A stretch of DNA of 64,000 nt, from NCBI GenBank assembly GCA_020847985.1, contig JADLBC010000012.1, positions 62,001 through 126,000 on the forward strand. The letters are read 5' to 3'. A program made the translations under genes and the position numbers. Positions 55,984 through 63,815 of this stretch are shown here, piece after piece. Source of the stretch: Dehalococcoidia bacterium (lineage in GTDB: Bacteria > Chloroflexota > Dehalococcoidia > Tepidiformales > Tepidiformaceae). The notes below the pieces were generated by a model that saw only the letters and a list, made by a program, of their open reading frames with translations, was not told the DNA's origin and made no database searches. The stretch's first letter is position 1. Each line of letters begins with the position of its first letter.

Positions 55984-56692
55984 CGGCGCGCTCATCGACG
56001 CGGTCGGCGAGGACGACGGTGCGTTCGGCGTAGCCGTGGGTGGCGACGGGGCCGCTGCACGTCATGAGGGCGATGCTTTCGCGCCCTTCGCGACCGGCGA
56101 GGATGGCGCCCATGTCGATGGATTCGAGGGCGTAGTCGACGACCGAAGTGACACGGTAGCGGTGGACGGTGCCATCGGTGAGGGTGACGGCGACCTCATC
56201 GCCCGGCGCGAGGGAGGAGAGGCGATTGAACACGCCCGGGCGGCCGGCATAGGTGTAGTGGGCGGCGAAGAAGGTGGCGCCGCCTTCGCCCGGGAGGCTG
56301 TTATAGGCGGGGTTCCAGCCGATGGTGCGGGTGTCCTGGGGGATGTCGAGGCGGCCGTGGTTATCGAGGCCGTAGCGCCCGGCCGGGTTGTCGACACCGA
56401 TGGCGGGGATAGCGACGCGCGCGATATCGACAGCGCCTGGCGGCGGCGCGGGGATGGGCTTGAACTCCTCGATGCCGTAGAGCTTGTAGCTGCGTTCGAC
56501 TTCGGCGATGAAGCGATCATCGACGAGGGCCGGCATGCCGGTGGCGGAATCGCGGCCGATGTAGCGCAGGCGCGAGGCGAGCGCGGGCACGGAGGAGGGC
56601 GCGGCCTCGCCGGCGAACGCGCCGGACGATGCAAGGGCGGCTATCGCGATGGCGAATGCGGCGGTGGCCCGGGCGAACGGAATTCGGCGCAC
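55970..56692 (-). CDS. Sortase (class E/F type)
   Basis: VDIARVAIPAIGVDNPAGRYGLDNHGRLDIPQDTRTIGWNPAYNSLPGEGGATFFAAHYTYAGRPGVFNRLSSLAPGDEVAVTLTDG...ALMTCSG: His in AHYTY, catalytic TCS. Confidence 0.88.
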   Translation of the reverse strand: MRRIPFARATAAFAIAIAALASSGAFAGEAAPSSVPALASRLRYIGRDSATGMPALVDDRFIAEVERSYKLYGIEEFKPIPAPPPGAVDIARVAIPAIGVDNPAGRYGLDNHGRLDIPQDTRTIGWNPAYNSLPGEGGATFFAAHYTYAGRPGVFNRLSSLAPGDEVAVTLTDGTVHRYRVTSVVDYALESIDMGAILAGREGRESIALMTCSGPVATHGYAERTVVLADRVDERAVRPR

Positions 56693-56823
56693 GGCGGCAG
56701 TGTACTCCCGGGCGGATCATCGGCAGAGGAGCGGGAAAGCTGATGGAAGCGGGAGAGAAAGGGAGTGCCGGGAGGAGTGCCGCGGGGTGTTGGAGATCGG
56801 CCAAAAGGCGGAGAGATTTCGTA

Positions 56824-56852
56824 TTGACGAGTAACCTTTTCGCCCGTACTGT
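56824..56852 (+). promoter_or_regulatory. Sigma-70-like promoter for micropeptide unit
   Basis: TTGACG (56824-56829), 17-nt spacer, TACTGT (56847-56852). Confidence 0.55.
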
Positions 56853-56897
56853 CGTTCTCAACCTTGAAGCGCGGGATATCCGCCGGGAGTGAGCACG

Positions 56898-56954
56898 ATG
56901 GCCAAGCACTCGATCGTCCTTTCCGGCGTCCGCGGCGGCGCAAAGAAGCGTTAG
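56898..56954 (+). CDS. 18-aa basic micropeptide MAKHSIVLSGVRGGAKKR
   Basis: SD GGGAGTGAGCACG-ATG, ORF ends TAG at 56952-56954, followed by a strong terminator. Confidence 0.55.
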   Translation: MAKHSIVLSGVRGGAKKR

Positions 56955-56981
56955 CAGACCGCTCCGGGTAATCGGCGTACG

Positions 56982-57011
56982 AAGCGCCGTACCGGGAACG
57001 GTACGGCGCTT
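56982..57011 (+). terminator. Intrinsic terminator
   Basis: AAGCGCCGTACC GGGAAC GGTACGGCGCTT followed by TTCTTTC; 12-bp perfect stem. Confidence 0.93.
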
Positions 57012-57207
57012 TTCTTTCACCGCCGTCCGGACACCAGAGCAGGCACATTCTCCCCGTCGTACCGGCGCGCCGATTCGCGTCGATGCGGTACGTACTGTGG
57101 GCATCTGTGCGCGCTGAACAGGCGCGCCAGACGGAGCGCTCTTACCGGAGCAGCTCGTTGCCCTGCCGATCACGCTACCAGCAGCAGTTCAAGGATCAGA
57201 AGCAGCC

Positions 57208-57387
57208 ATGGATTCCCATCCGATCATCCGTGTGCGGCAAAACGCCGCCATGGCCGATGCGGGCGTGGCGCTGAAGTACAAACAGCTTCGGCAAATCTCG
57301 CTCGAGATCACGGCCAATCCTTTCGCAATTCCAGCGCCGACCGCGCACGAACAAGCGACGACCCTTCCCCCGTTAACGCAGGAGTAA
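57208..57387 (+). CDS. 59-aa small hypothetical protein
   Basis: MDSHPIIRVRQNAAMADAGVALKYKQLRQISLEITANPFAIPAPTAHEQATTLPPLTQE*; stop 4 nt before the next ATG. Confidence 0.5.
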   Translation: MDSHPIIRVRQNAAMADAGVALKYKQLRQISLEITANPFAIPAPTAHEQATTLPPLTQE

Positions 57388-57391
57388 TGCG

Positions 57392-57601
57392 ATGTCCCCG
57401 ATGTTTCAGATGAGCCTCGAAGACCTGGCGAAGAGCCGGTCACCGCGCGGGTACTTCCCGGGCGAAGCGGAACCGGATTCGCTGTACCGCCAGGCCGAGG
57501 TGCAGCGGCTGATGAAGCAGCTGCGAGCCGAGCCGGCGCCGGCGAAGGAGCAGGCCCCACGGGGGCTGTTCGGCCGCCTGCGCTTCGCCTTCGGGCGGTA
57601 G
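57392..57601 (+). CDS. 69-aa small hypothetical protein
   Basis: MSPMFQMSLEDLAKSRSPRGYFPGEAEPDSLYRQAEVQRLMKQLRAEPAPAKEQAPRGLFGRLRFAFGR with GCAGGAG SD. Confidence 0.6.
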   Translation: MSPMFQMSLEDLAKSRSPRGYFPGEAEPDSLYRQAEVQRLMKQLRAEPAPAKEQAPRGLFGRLRFAFGR

Positions 57602-57605
57602 GTGG

Positions 57606-57748
57606 AGTTCCCGGTTCCCAGGGGCCACCCCCGGGGCGCGAGCCGCCCCCGGGGGTGGCCCTTCAAGTTCCAAGTACCCGGTTCCCAGTTGCAAGGGGCT
57701 ACCCCGGGGGTGCGATGCGCCCCGGGGGTGGCCTCTTTCCTCTTTGTC
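57606..57748. repeat. Heptamer locus G: GTTCCCG GTTCCCA units and two large G/C-block palindromes
   Basis: GGGCCACCCCCGGGGCGCGAGCCGCCCCCGGGGGTGGCCC (57622-57661); AAGTTCCAAGTACCCGGTTCCCAGTTGC heptamer stretch; GGGGCTACCCCGGGGGTGCGATGCGCCCCGGGGGTGGCC; then TCTTTCC TCTTTGT. Confidence 0.9.
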
Positions 57749-57823
57749 CTCCGGTCGAGGAGGTGGCTGGTGATGGGCAGGACAAGACGCTACGATACCC
57801 AGGTGGAATGGAGGAGCGGACAT

Positions 57824-58849
57824 TTGGCTCGAAACCGCGTTGGCCTCCTTCTCCTCGTAGGTCTCGCCTTCGTTCTCGGGGTGCACGCGAACGACGGTGC
57901 AATTGCCGCCCCTGTGCTTCCAGCGCCGGTCACCGGGCTCACGGTCGAACCCCTCCCCGACGGAACCATGCGGCTGTCGTGGTCGAGTTCGCCGACTCCG
58001 CCGGTGGCATTCGCCATCTACCGCTGGCGTTGGGGCATCGGCGAACCGCTTGAACTCGCCGGGGTGATCGAAGGCGGGAGAACGGGTTTCACCGACAATC
58101 AGGGACCAGTATTGGAGTCCTCGACCCTCTACTACTATTGGGTCGTCGCATCGAACGAAGCCGGCGGAACCTGGAGCGTGGCGGTGAGCGCGGTCACAGC
58201 CGGTGGGCCACCCGGCGCACCGCGTGATATCACCGCTGTGTCGGTGGTGCCGGGCGTAATAGACGTGAACTGGACCGACACCGCATCGAATGAATTGGGA
58301 GTCATCCTCTGGAGATTTCCCGGCCCGGGAACCGACCTGAACAGCCATACTACCTTGTGGCTTCCCGCGAACACGACTTCGTACGAGGACCGTGATCTTG
58401 AGGCCGACCGCTACTACCGATACTGGGTCTGGACGTGGGGCTGGAACGGCTACTCAACGAGTCCGTACGTCACCCTGCTCACACCGCGGGGATGTGTGCC
58501 CGAGCTTCTCACGCCGCAGCCGGGTGACTACCTCGACAATGGACGAAGCGACGGCAATGACTCGGTGGATTGGCACTTCGACTGGACAGATTGCGCCGGA
58601 GCTGAAGCCTACGAGGTCAAACTCGTAGCCCGATTGGTACCTGCGGCGTCCAACACGTTCTTTGGGCCTGTATCAACGCAGAATTCCGAGCTGGACAACC
58701 ACTGCGCTGGTTGCGCGTACCCCACCGGGTACCCCGTCGCCAGAATCGAGGTGTACATTCGGGCCAAGGTCGCGGGGAGTTGGGGAGTCTGGTCACCGCC
58801 CATTTCGGTGCGCTTCGAGCCGGTGGACACAGACCCTCCTCAGCCCTGA
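57824..58849 (+). CDS. Secreted fibronectin type III-like protein
   Basis: TTG start with AGGAG SD; signal peptide LARNRVGLLLLVGLAFVLGVHA; repeated PVTGLTVEPLPDGTMRLSWSSSPTPPVAFAIYRW / PRDITAVSVVPGVIDVNWTDTASNELGVILWRFP Fn3 patterns. Confidence 0.8.
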   Translation: MARNRVGLLLLVGLAFVLGVHANDGAIAAPVLPAPVTGLTVEPLPDGTMRLSWSSSPTPPVAFAIYRWRWGIGEPLELAGVIEGGRTGFTDNQGPVLESSTLYYYWVVASNEAGGTWSVAVSAVTAGGPPGAPRDITAVSVVPGVIDVNWTDTASNELGVILWRFPGPGTDLNSHTTLWLPANTTSYEDRDLEADRYYRYWVWTWGWNGYSTSPYVTLLTPRGCVPELLTPQPGDYLDNGRSDGNDSVDWHFDWTDCAGAEAYEVKLVARLVPAASNTFFGPVSTQNSELDNHCAGCAYPTGYPVARIEVYIRAKVAGSWGVWSPPISVRFEPVDTDPPQP

Positions 58850-58855
58850 GAGGTG

Positions 58856-58877
58856 CCCAGCCTGTTGTGGGCACGAT
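58856..58877 (+). terminator. Hairpin after Fn3-like gene
   Basis: GTGCCCA GCCTGTTG TGGGCAC immediately 3' of the stop codon; no strong T-run. Confidence 0.5.
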
Positions 58878-58903
58878 GCACATTCGCCGCCCGTTACCGC
58901 GGG

Positions 58904-58930
58904 CCTCTTTCCTCTTTCCTCTTTTCTCGT
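58904..58930. repeat. Heptamer locus H: CCTCTTT x3
   Basis: CCTCTTT CCTCTTT CCTCTTT TCTCG at 58904 onward. Confidence 0.8.
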
Positions 58931-59180
58931 ATCTCTCGGTTTTATCCACCGGGGGGAAACCCGGCTGTTCCTCGTGCGCGATGGTGCCGACAACCAGCGC
59001 AAATACCTGTTCACCGGGGTGCAACCGTGGCCCGAATGGAAAAAGCCTGCCCATTTCCGACTTCCGCCCGCGCGGGGCGTTGTGCTTCGTGCTGCGATAC
59101 GAACGGATCGCTGACGCCGTGTGTCACCGCCTGGCTGGCGGCCGCGACGCTGGACCTGGCGCGCGAGGCAGGGGCGCGGG

Positions 59181-59765
59181 CTACGCCGTCTGTCCCTTCT
59201 CCGTGGCGGAGGGCCGCATAGCGGTTTCGCGTTCGCGCAGCCACTCTTCGGCCATGGCGCACCATGCGAGCAGCGAGCGTTCGACGTGGAGGCCGGCGTG
59301 GATGGTGAGTTGTTCGCCGAACTGGCGTGCATCGAGCGCTTCGGCGCCGCCGGGCGAACCCACACGCGCGGCTTCTTCGAACCTGGCAAGGCGAAGTTCG
59401 TGGTGCGTGCGGTGCAGCGAGAGCGCGCGCCGGGCAGCGGCGGGATCGACCATGCCGTAGCTCCAGACCTTCATCAGGAAGTCATCCTTGGCGAAGCTGG
59501 GCGGCGATTCAGAGAGGACCCACTCGCGGAGGCGGTCGCGGCCGGGCTCGGTGATGGCGTAGAGCCGCTTATCGGGGCGGCTGGCCTGTTCGACGACGCG
59601 GCTGGTGAGCAACCCCTGTTCTTCGAGGCGCACAAGTTCGGGATAGATCTGCTGGGAACGCGCCTGCCAGAAGAGGCCGGGCGAGCCGGCGAGGCGCCGC
59701 GTGAGTTCGTACCCCGAAAGCTCTTCGACATTGAGCTGGGCGAGGAGCGCGCAACGAAGGCTCAT
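59181..59765 (-). CDS. PadR family transcriptional regulator
   Basis: LSGYELTRRLAGSPGLFWQARSQQIYPELVRLEEQGLLTSRVVEQASRPDKRLYAITEPGRDRLREWV: PadR wHTH. Confidence 0.93.
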   Translation of the reverse strand: MSLRCALLAQLNVEELSGYELTRRLAGSPGLFWQARSQQIYPELVRLEEQGLLTSRVVEQASRPDKRLYAITEPGRDRLREWVLSESPPSFAKDDFLMKVWSYGMVDPAAARRALSLHRTHHELRLARFEEAARVGSPGGAEALDARQFGEQLTIHAGLHVERSLLAWCAMAEEWLRERETAMRPSATEKGQTA

Positions 59766-59881
59766 CTACGAGGATTCTGCCGCGCACCGCTGGCCATTGG
59801 CTACAGCGGAAGCTTGTTTATGGAGATTGCTCGCGAAAATGCGCGCTGGCCCCGAATGCCATCCCATGGCACATTCTGAAC

Positions 59882-60553
59882 ATGCCGAAGCAGGTGTCGA
59901 ATGTCGCGACCGATGACTACCTGACGACGATCTACCGGCTGCACCACGACGAGGGCCTGGATGTCATCGCCGTGAGGCTTGCTGATCGCCTGGAGATCAC
60001 GCCGCCATCGGTGGCGGGAATGTTGAAGCGGCTCCAGCGGGATGGACTGGTAGACATCGATGGGAAGAAACAAATTCACCTCACGCAGGAGGGACTGGTG
60101 CGGGCGGAGGAGATGGTTCGCCGTCACCGCCTGGCCGAGTGCCTGCTGACTGATGTGCTCAAGCTCGAGTGGTGGCGTGCCTACGAGGAAGCGCACCTGC
60201 TGGAGCACGGGATCTCCGATGTGACGGAGCCGCGCCTCTACGAGATGCTCGGCCGCCCGGAGAAGAGCCCGTTTGGCTACCCGATCCCCATGACGGGGGC
60301 GGCGCCCCCTCTGCCCATGACGACGCTCGCCGATGTGACCGAGGGCACGGCGGTGGTCATCGACCGGGTGTTCGAAGAGGACGAGCAGCTGCTGCGCTTC
60401 TTCGATGAGGAAGGGATTCACCCGGGCGTGACGGCGATGCTCGAATCGGTGGCGCCGTACCGGGGGACGATCACGGCGCGAATCGGCGAACGCACGGTGG
60501 TGGTGGGCACGCAGGTGGCCAACCGCATCTGGGTCCGCCCCGAGACGTCATAG
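59882..60553 (+). CDS. DtxR/MntR family metal-dependent repressor with FeoA-like domain
   Basis: VATDDYLTTIYRLHHDEGLDVIAVRLADRLEITPPSVAGMLKRLQRDGLVDIDGKKQIHLTQEGLVRAEEMVRRHRLAECLLTDVL. Confidence 0.95.
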   Translation: MPKQVSNVATDDYLTTIYRLHHDEGLDVIAVRLADRLEITPPSVAGMLKRLQRDGLVDIDGKKQIHLTQEGLVRAEEMVRRHRLAECLLTDVLKLEWWRAYEEAHLLEHGISDVTEPRLYEMLGRPEKSPFGYPIPMTGAAPPLPMTTLADVTEGTAVVIDRVFEEDEQLLRFFDEEGIHPGVTAMLESVAPYRGTITARIGERTVVVGTQVANRIWVRPETS

Positions 60554-60583
60554 GGTAAACACGGCATTCAGAGCCTCTCCCCG

Positions 60584-62140
60584 GTGCCGAAACACAAGGG
60601 GATGAATGCGCGATACCCGGCGGGCGGCGAATCGGATCTGCGTGTGCTCGTGGTCGAGGATGACCCGTCGCTTGGGCGGCTCGTCCAGCTCGTGCTCTCG
60701 CGGTTCGCGGGGTCGGTGCAGGTCGAGCGCTCGGGCGGGGCGGCGATCGAGGCCGCGCGCCACAATCTCTTCCACGCCGTCGCCTGCGACATCAGCCTGC
60801 CGGATATGTCGGGGCTGGATGTCATCGCGGCGCTGCGCCAGGCGGTTCCCACCATCGGCGTCGTCGCGATCACGGGCTTCGTCGATGTCGATGTGGCCGT
60901 GCGTTCGATGAAGGCGGGCGCGGACGACTTCCTGGGCAAGCCGTTCGATGCCGAGGTGCTCTGGCACCTGCTGAACAAGGCGATTCTCACACGGCGGCAG
61001 CGGATCGATGCCGAGCAGGCCGAGGTCTACCGCCAGCTGGCCTACACGGACGCGCTCACGGGCTGCCCGAACCGGCGCTTCGTGGACGAATTCATCGAGG
61101 ATGCGGTGGAGACGGCGCGGCGCGAAAACAACGCGATGGCTGTCGCCTACTTCGATATCGATAACTTCAAGCTGCTGAACGACTTCGTCGGGCACGACCA
61201 GGGCGACGCGGTGTTGCGCGGCGTGAGCAACGCGCTCGCCGAGCACGTGACGGAGCCGAATGTGTACGGCCGCTTCGGCGGCGACGAGTTCGTGGCGGTG
61301 TTCCCGAAGAGCTCGGCGATCGAGGCGCGGCGCATCGTGGAGCGCATCCGCGAGGCCGTGCAGCGCATCGAAGTGATGAACGGTTCGCAAATCGTGCTGC
61401 CGACGCGCGTGAGCGTGGGGATTTCGACGTTCAAGGGCGTGGAGACGCCGCGCGACCTGATCGCGGCGGCGGAAGACCAGATGTACGTCGACAAGTCGGT
61501 GACACCGGCGCTCATCGGCAGCGCGATGGAGCACGCGACGCCGGACGCGATGAAGATTTCGAACCTGAAGGCGCTGCGCAACCTGGTGAAGGCGATCGAC
61601 CGGCGCGATAGCTACACGCGCTTCCACAGCGACCACGCCACGCACCTGGCGGCGACGCTGGGCCGGCTGTTGATGCTGCCGGCGGAGCAGATGACGGCGA
61701 TCAGCATCGGCGGGCCGATCCACGACCTCGGCAAGATCGTCGTGCCCGATGATGTGCTGCGGAAGCCGGGCCCGCTGACGCTGGACGAGCGCAAGACGAT
61801 GGAGGAGCACCCGGTGATGGGCGCGGCCATCGCGGCGGCGGTGACGGACCTGGACACGGTCGTGAACCTGGTGCGGCACCATCACGAGCGCTTCGATGGC
61901 GAAGGGTACCCGGGCGGCCTGGCGCGCGAGGAGATCACGTACCCGACGCGCATCTTCACGCTCGCCGATGCCTACAGCGCGATGACCACCGACCGGCCGT
62001 ACCGCAAGGGGCTAAGCCTCGAGCAGGCGGTGGACCAGATCATGCGGGGGCGGGGCACGCAGTTCGACCCGGACCTGGCAATCGAATTCGTGAAGATGGT
62101 CGAACGCGAATACGGGGCGCTGCGCGAGGACGCGGCATGA
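60584..62140 (+). CDS. REC-GGDEF-HD-GYP hybrid signalling protein
   Basis: RVLVVEDDPSLGRLVQ...DISLPDMSG...GKPF (REC); YGRFGGDEFVAVFP (GGDEF); GGPIHDLGKIVVPDDVLRKPGPL...HHHERFDGEGYPGGL (HD-GYP). Confidence 0.95.
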   Translation: MPKHKGMNARYPAGGESDLRVLVVEDDPSLGRLVQLVLSRFAGSVQVERSGGAAIEAARHNLFHAVACDISLPDMSGLDVIAALRQAVPTIGVVAITGFVDVDVAVRSMKAGADDFLGKPFDAEVLWHLLNKAILTRRQRIDAEQAEVYRQLAYTDALTGCPNRRFVDEFIEDAVETARRENNAMAVAYFDIDNFKLLNDFVGHDQGDAVLRGVSNALAEHVTEPNVYGRFGGDEFVAVFPKSSAIEARRIVERIREAVQRIEVMNGSQIVLPTRVSVGISTFKGVETPRDLIAAAEDQMYVDKSVTPALIGSAMEHATPDAMKISNLKALRNLVKAIDRRDSYTRFHSDHATHLAATLGRLLMLPAEQMTAISIGGPIHDLGKIVVPDDVLRKPGPLTLDERKTMEEHPVMGAAIAAAVTDLDTVVNLVRHHHERFDGEGYPGGLAREEITYPTRIFTLADAYSAMTTDRPYRKGLSLEQAVDQIMRGRGTQFDPDLAIEFVKMVEREYGALREDAA

Positions 62141-62340
62141 GAGCGCGCGGCTACTGGCTGTTCGAGCTGGTGGCGTGGCCGGCGGCGGCCTGGTGCGCCA
62201 TCGAGGTGGCCCTGCGCGTGGGAACGGGCGCGACGGACGGAATCGCGGCGACGGCGCTGCTGGGGCTTTGCGCGGGCGGGACAATCGTGGCGGCGCGCAC
62301 GCGGCAGGCGGCGCTGCGCGAGGCGCGCGTTCGAGGGTAA
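62137..62340 (+). CDS. Small membrane protein
   Basis: MRARGYWLFELVAWPAAAWCAIEVALRVGTGATDGIAATALLGLCAGGTIVAARTRQ; ATGA overlap with upstream gene. Confidence 0.65.
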   Translation: MRARGYWLFELVAWPAAAWCAIEVALRVGTGATDGIAATALLGLCAGGTIVAARTRQAALREARVRG

Positions 62341-62407
62341 GGATTCACGCGCGGGCACTCCGGGGCGGCTATATTTGGTCGCACCCTTACCGGAGAGCAG
62401 TCCCCCC

Positions 62408-62881
62408 ATGACCACCACTCCCACGGGCCATGTACCAACCCAGCTGGGCCACATCGCCCTGCGCGTGCGCGATGTCGAGAAGACGGCCCGGTTCTATGCG
62501 GATGTCCTCGGGCTAACGCTGCGGCGCGGCGGCCAGCGCATCGCATTCCTCGGGATTCGCGAGGACGCCTCGCACGAGATCGCGCTGATGCCGTTGCCGG
62601 CGGACGCCCCCGGGCCGGACCCGGCGCGCGTGGGCATGTACCACATGGCGTGGGAGATGCCGTCGTTCGAGGCGCTGGAGGCGTTGCACCGGAGGCTGAT
62701 CGAGCACGGCGTGCACATCGCCGGGTACAGCGAATCGAACTCCTCGGCGAACGTGATGTTCTTCGACCCCGAGGGGAACGAGCTGGAGGCGCTGTGGGAG
62801 CCGCCGGCCGAGGAAGTGGAGCGAATTCGCGCCAGCGGGAAGGCGTGGCCACAGTTGGAGCGGGTCGCGCTCACGGCGTAG
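62408..62881 (+). CDS. VOC/glyoxalase family protein
   Basis: LGHIALRVRDVEKTARFYADVLGLTLRRGGQRIAFLGI...ANVMFFDPEGNELEALWE. Confidence 0.93.
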   Translation: MTTTPTGHVPTQLGHIALRVRDVEKTARFYADVLGLTLRRGGQRIAFLGIREDASHEIALMPLPADAPGPDPARVGMYHMAWEMPSFEALEALHRRLIEHGVHIAGYSESNSSANVMFFDPEGNELEALWEPPAEEVERIRASGKAWPQLERVALTA

Positions 62882-62948
62882 CGGGCTACCGGGGCGTGAA
62901 ACGCGCGCGTAGGATGCGCCGCACAACACACCCGGAAGGAGCCCGCCA

Positions 62949-63743
62949 ATGTCCTGGATCGAAGTGGGCGGCAACGACATCTACTACGTGGAAGAAGGCG
63001 CGGGCCAGCCGATCGTCTTCCTGCACGGCATGAGTTCGTGCGGGGAGGCGTGGTGGCAGCAGTTCGCGCACCTGCGCGACCGCTTCCGCTGCATCGCCTA
63101 CGACAGCGTGAACCATGGCCACTCCTCGAATTCGCCGCGCGACGCGGATGAGCCAGACCGCGCGGACGAGCTTGAGGGCTTCCTCACGGCGATGGGTATC
63201 ACGCGGCCCATCCTCGCGGGCAACTCCATGGGCGGGAACACGCTCACGCGGTGGGCGACGCGCCATCCCGGCGACGCGCTCGCGCTCATCCCCTCGGGGG
63301 CGGGCGTGACGCTCGATGGGGCGCCGCTGCCGGCCGCTCGCCCGCTCGACCCGGAGGTGCTCTTCCTCCCCATCGGCGATTCGCTGACGGACGGGTTCAA
63401 GGCGGCGCAGCCGCGGATGTACGAGCGCTACCTGCGCATCCGTTCGACGGCAACGCGCATCGAGGCGTTGCGCCACCCGCGGCGGGCATCGGCAAAGACG
63501 GTGGCCGAGCGCAACGGCATGGGCGAAGGGGTGAAGCGGATCACGTCGCCGATGTGCATCATCGTGGGGGCACTCGATGCGGCGGTGCCGCGCTGCGAGA
63601 CGCTGCACGAACTCGTGCCCCATTCGGAGTACCACGCCATCGCGGGGGCGCCGCACAACGTCTACTACGAGGCGGCGGCGCCCTACAACGCCATCGTCGA
63701 TGCCTTCCTGGCGAAGGTGGCCGGGCCGGTGGGCGCGCGCTAA
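62949..63743 (+). CDS. Alpha/beta hydrolase
   Basis: MSWIEVGGNDIYYVEEGAGQPIVFLHGMSSCGEAWWQQFAHLRDRFRCIAYDSVNHGHSS...ILAGNSMGGNTLTRWA: HG, GNSMGG nucleophile elbow. Confidence 0.93.
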   Translation: MSWIEVGGNDIYYVEEGAGQPIVFLHGMSSCGEAWWQQFAHLRDRFRCIAYDSVNHGHSSNSPRDADEPDRADELEGFLTAMGITRPILAGNSMGGNTLTRWATRHPGDALALIPSGAGVTLDGAPLPAARPLDPEVLFLPIGDSLTDGFKAAQPRMYERYLRIRSTATRIEALRHPRRASAKTVAERNGMGEGVKRITSPMCIIVGALDAAVPRCETLHELVPHSEYHAIAGAPHNVYYEAAAPYNAIVDAFLAKVAGPVGAR

Positions 63744-63815
63744 GCCGCCCGGGGTCCCTCGTTTCGCAGCCAACGGCCCGTGACCGCGAGCGGCGGCACG
63801 GGCCATGCTATTGCC

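Noticed and set aside
59028-59221. Cys-containing small ORF VARMEKACPFPTSARAGRCASCCDTNGSLTPC...
   Set aside because: Interesting Cys pattern, but no SD, no conservation evidence and convergent with padR; not strong enough to call.
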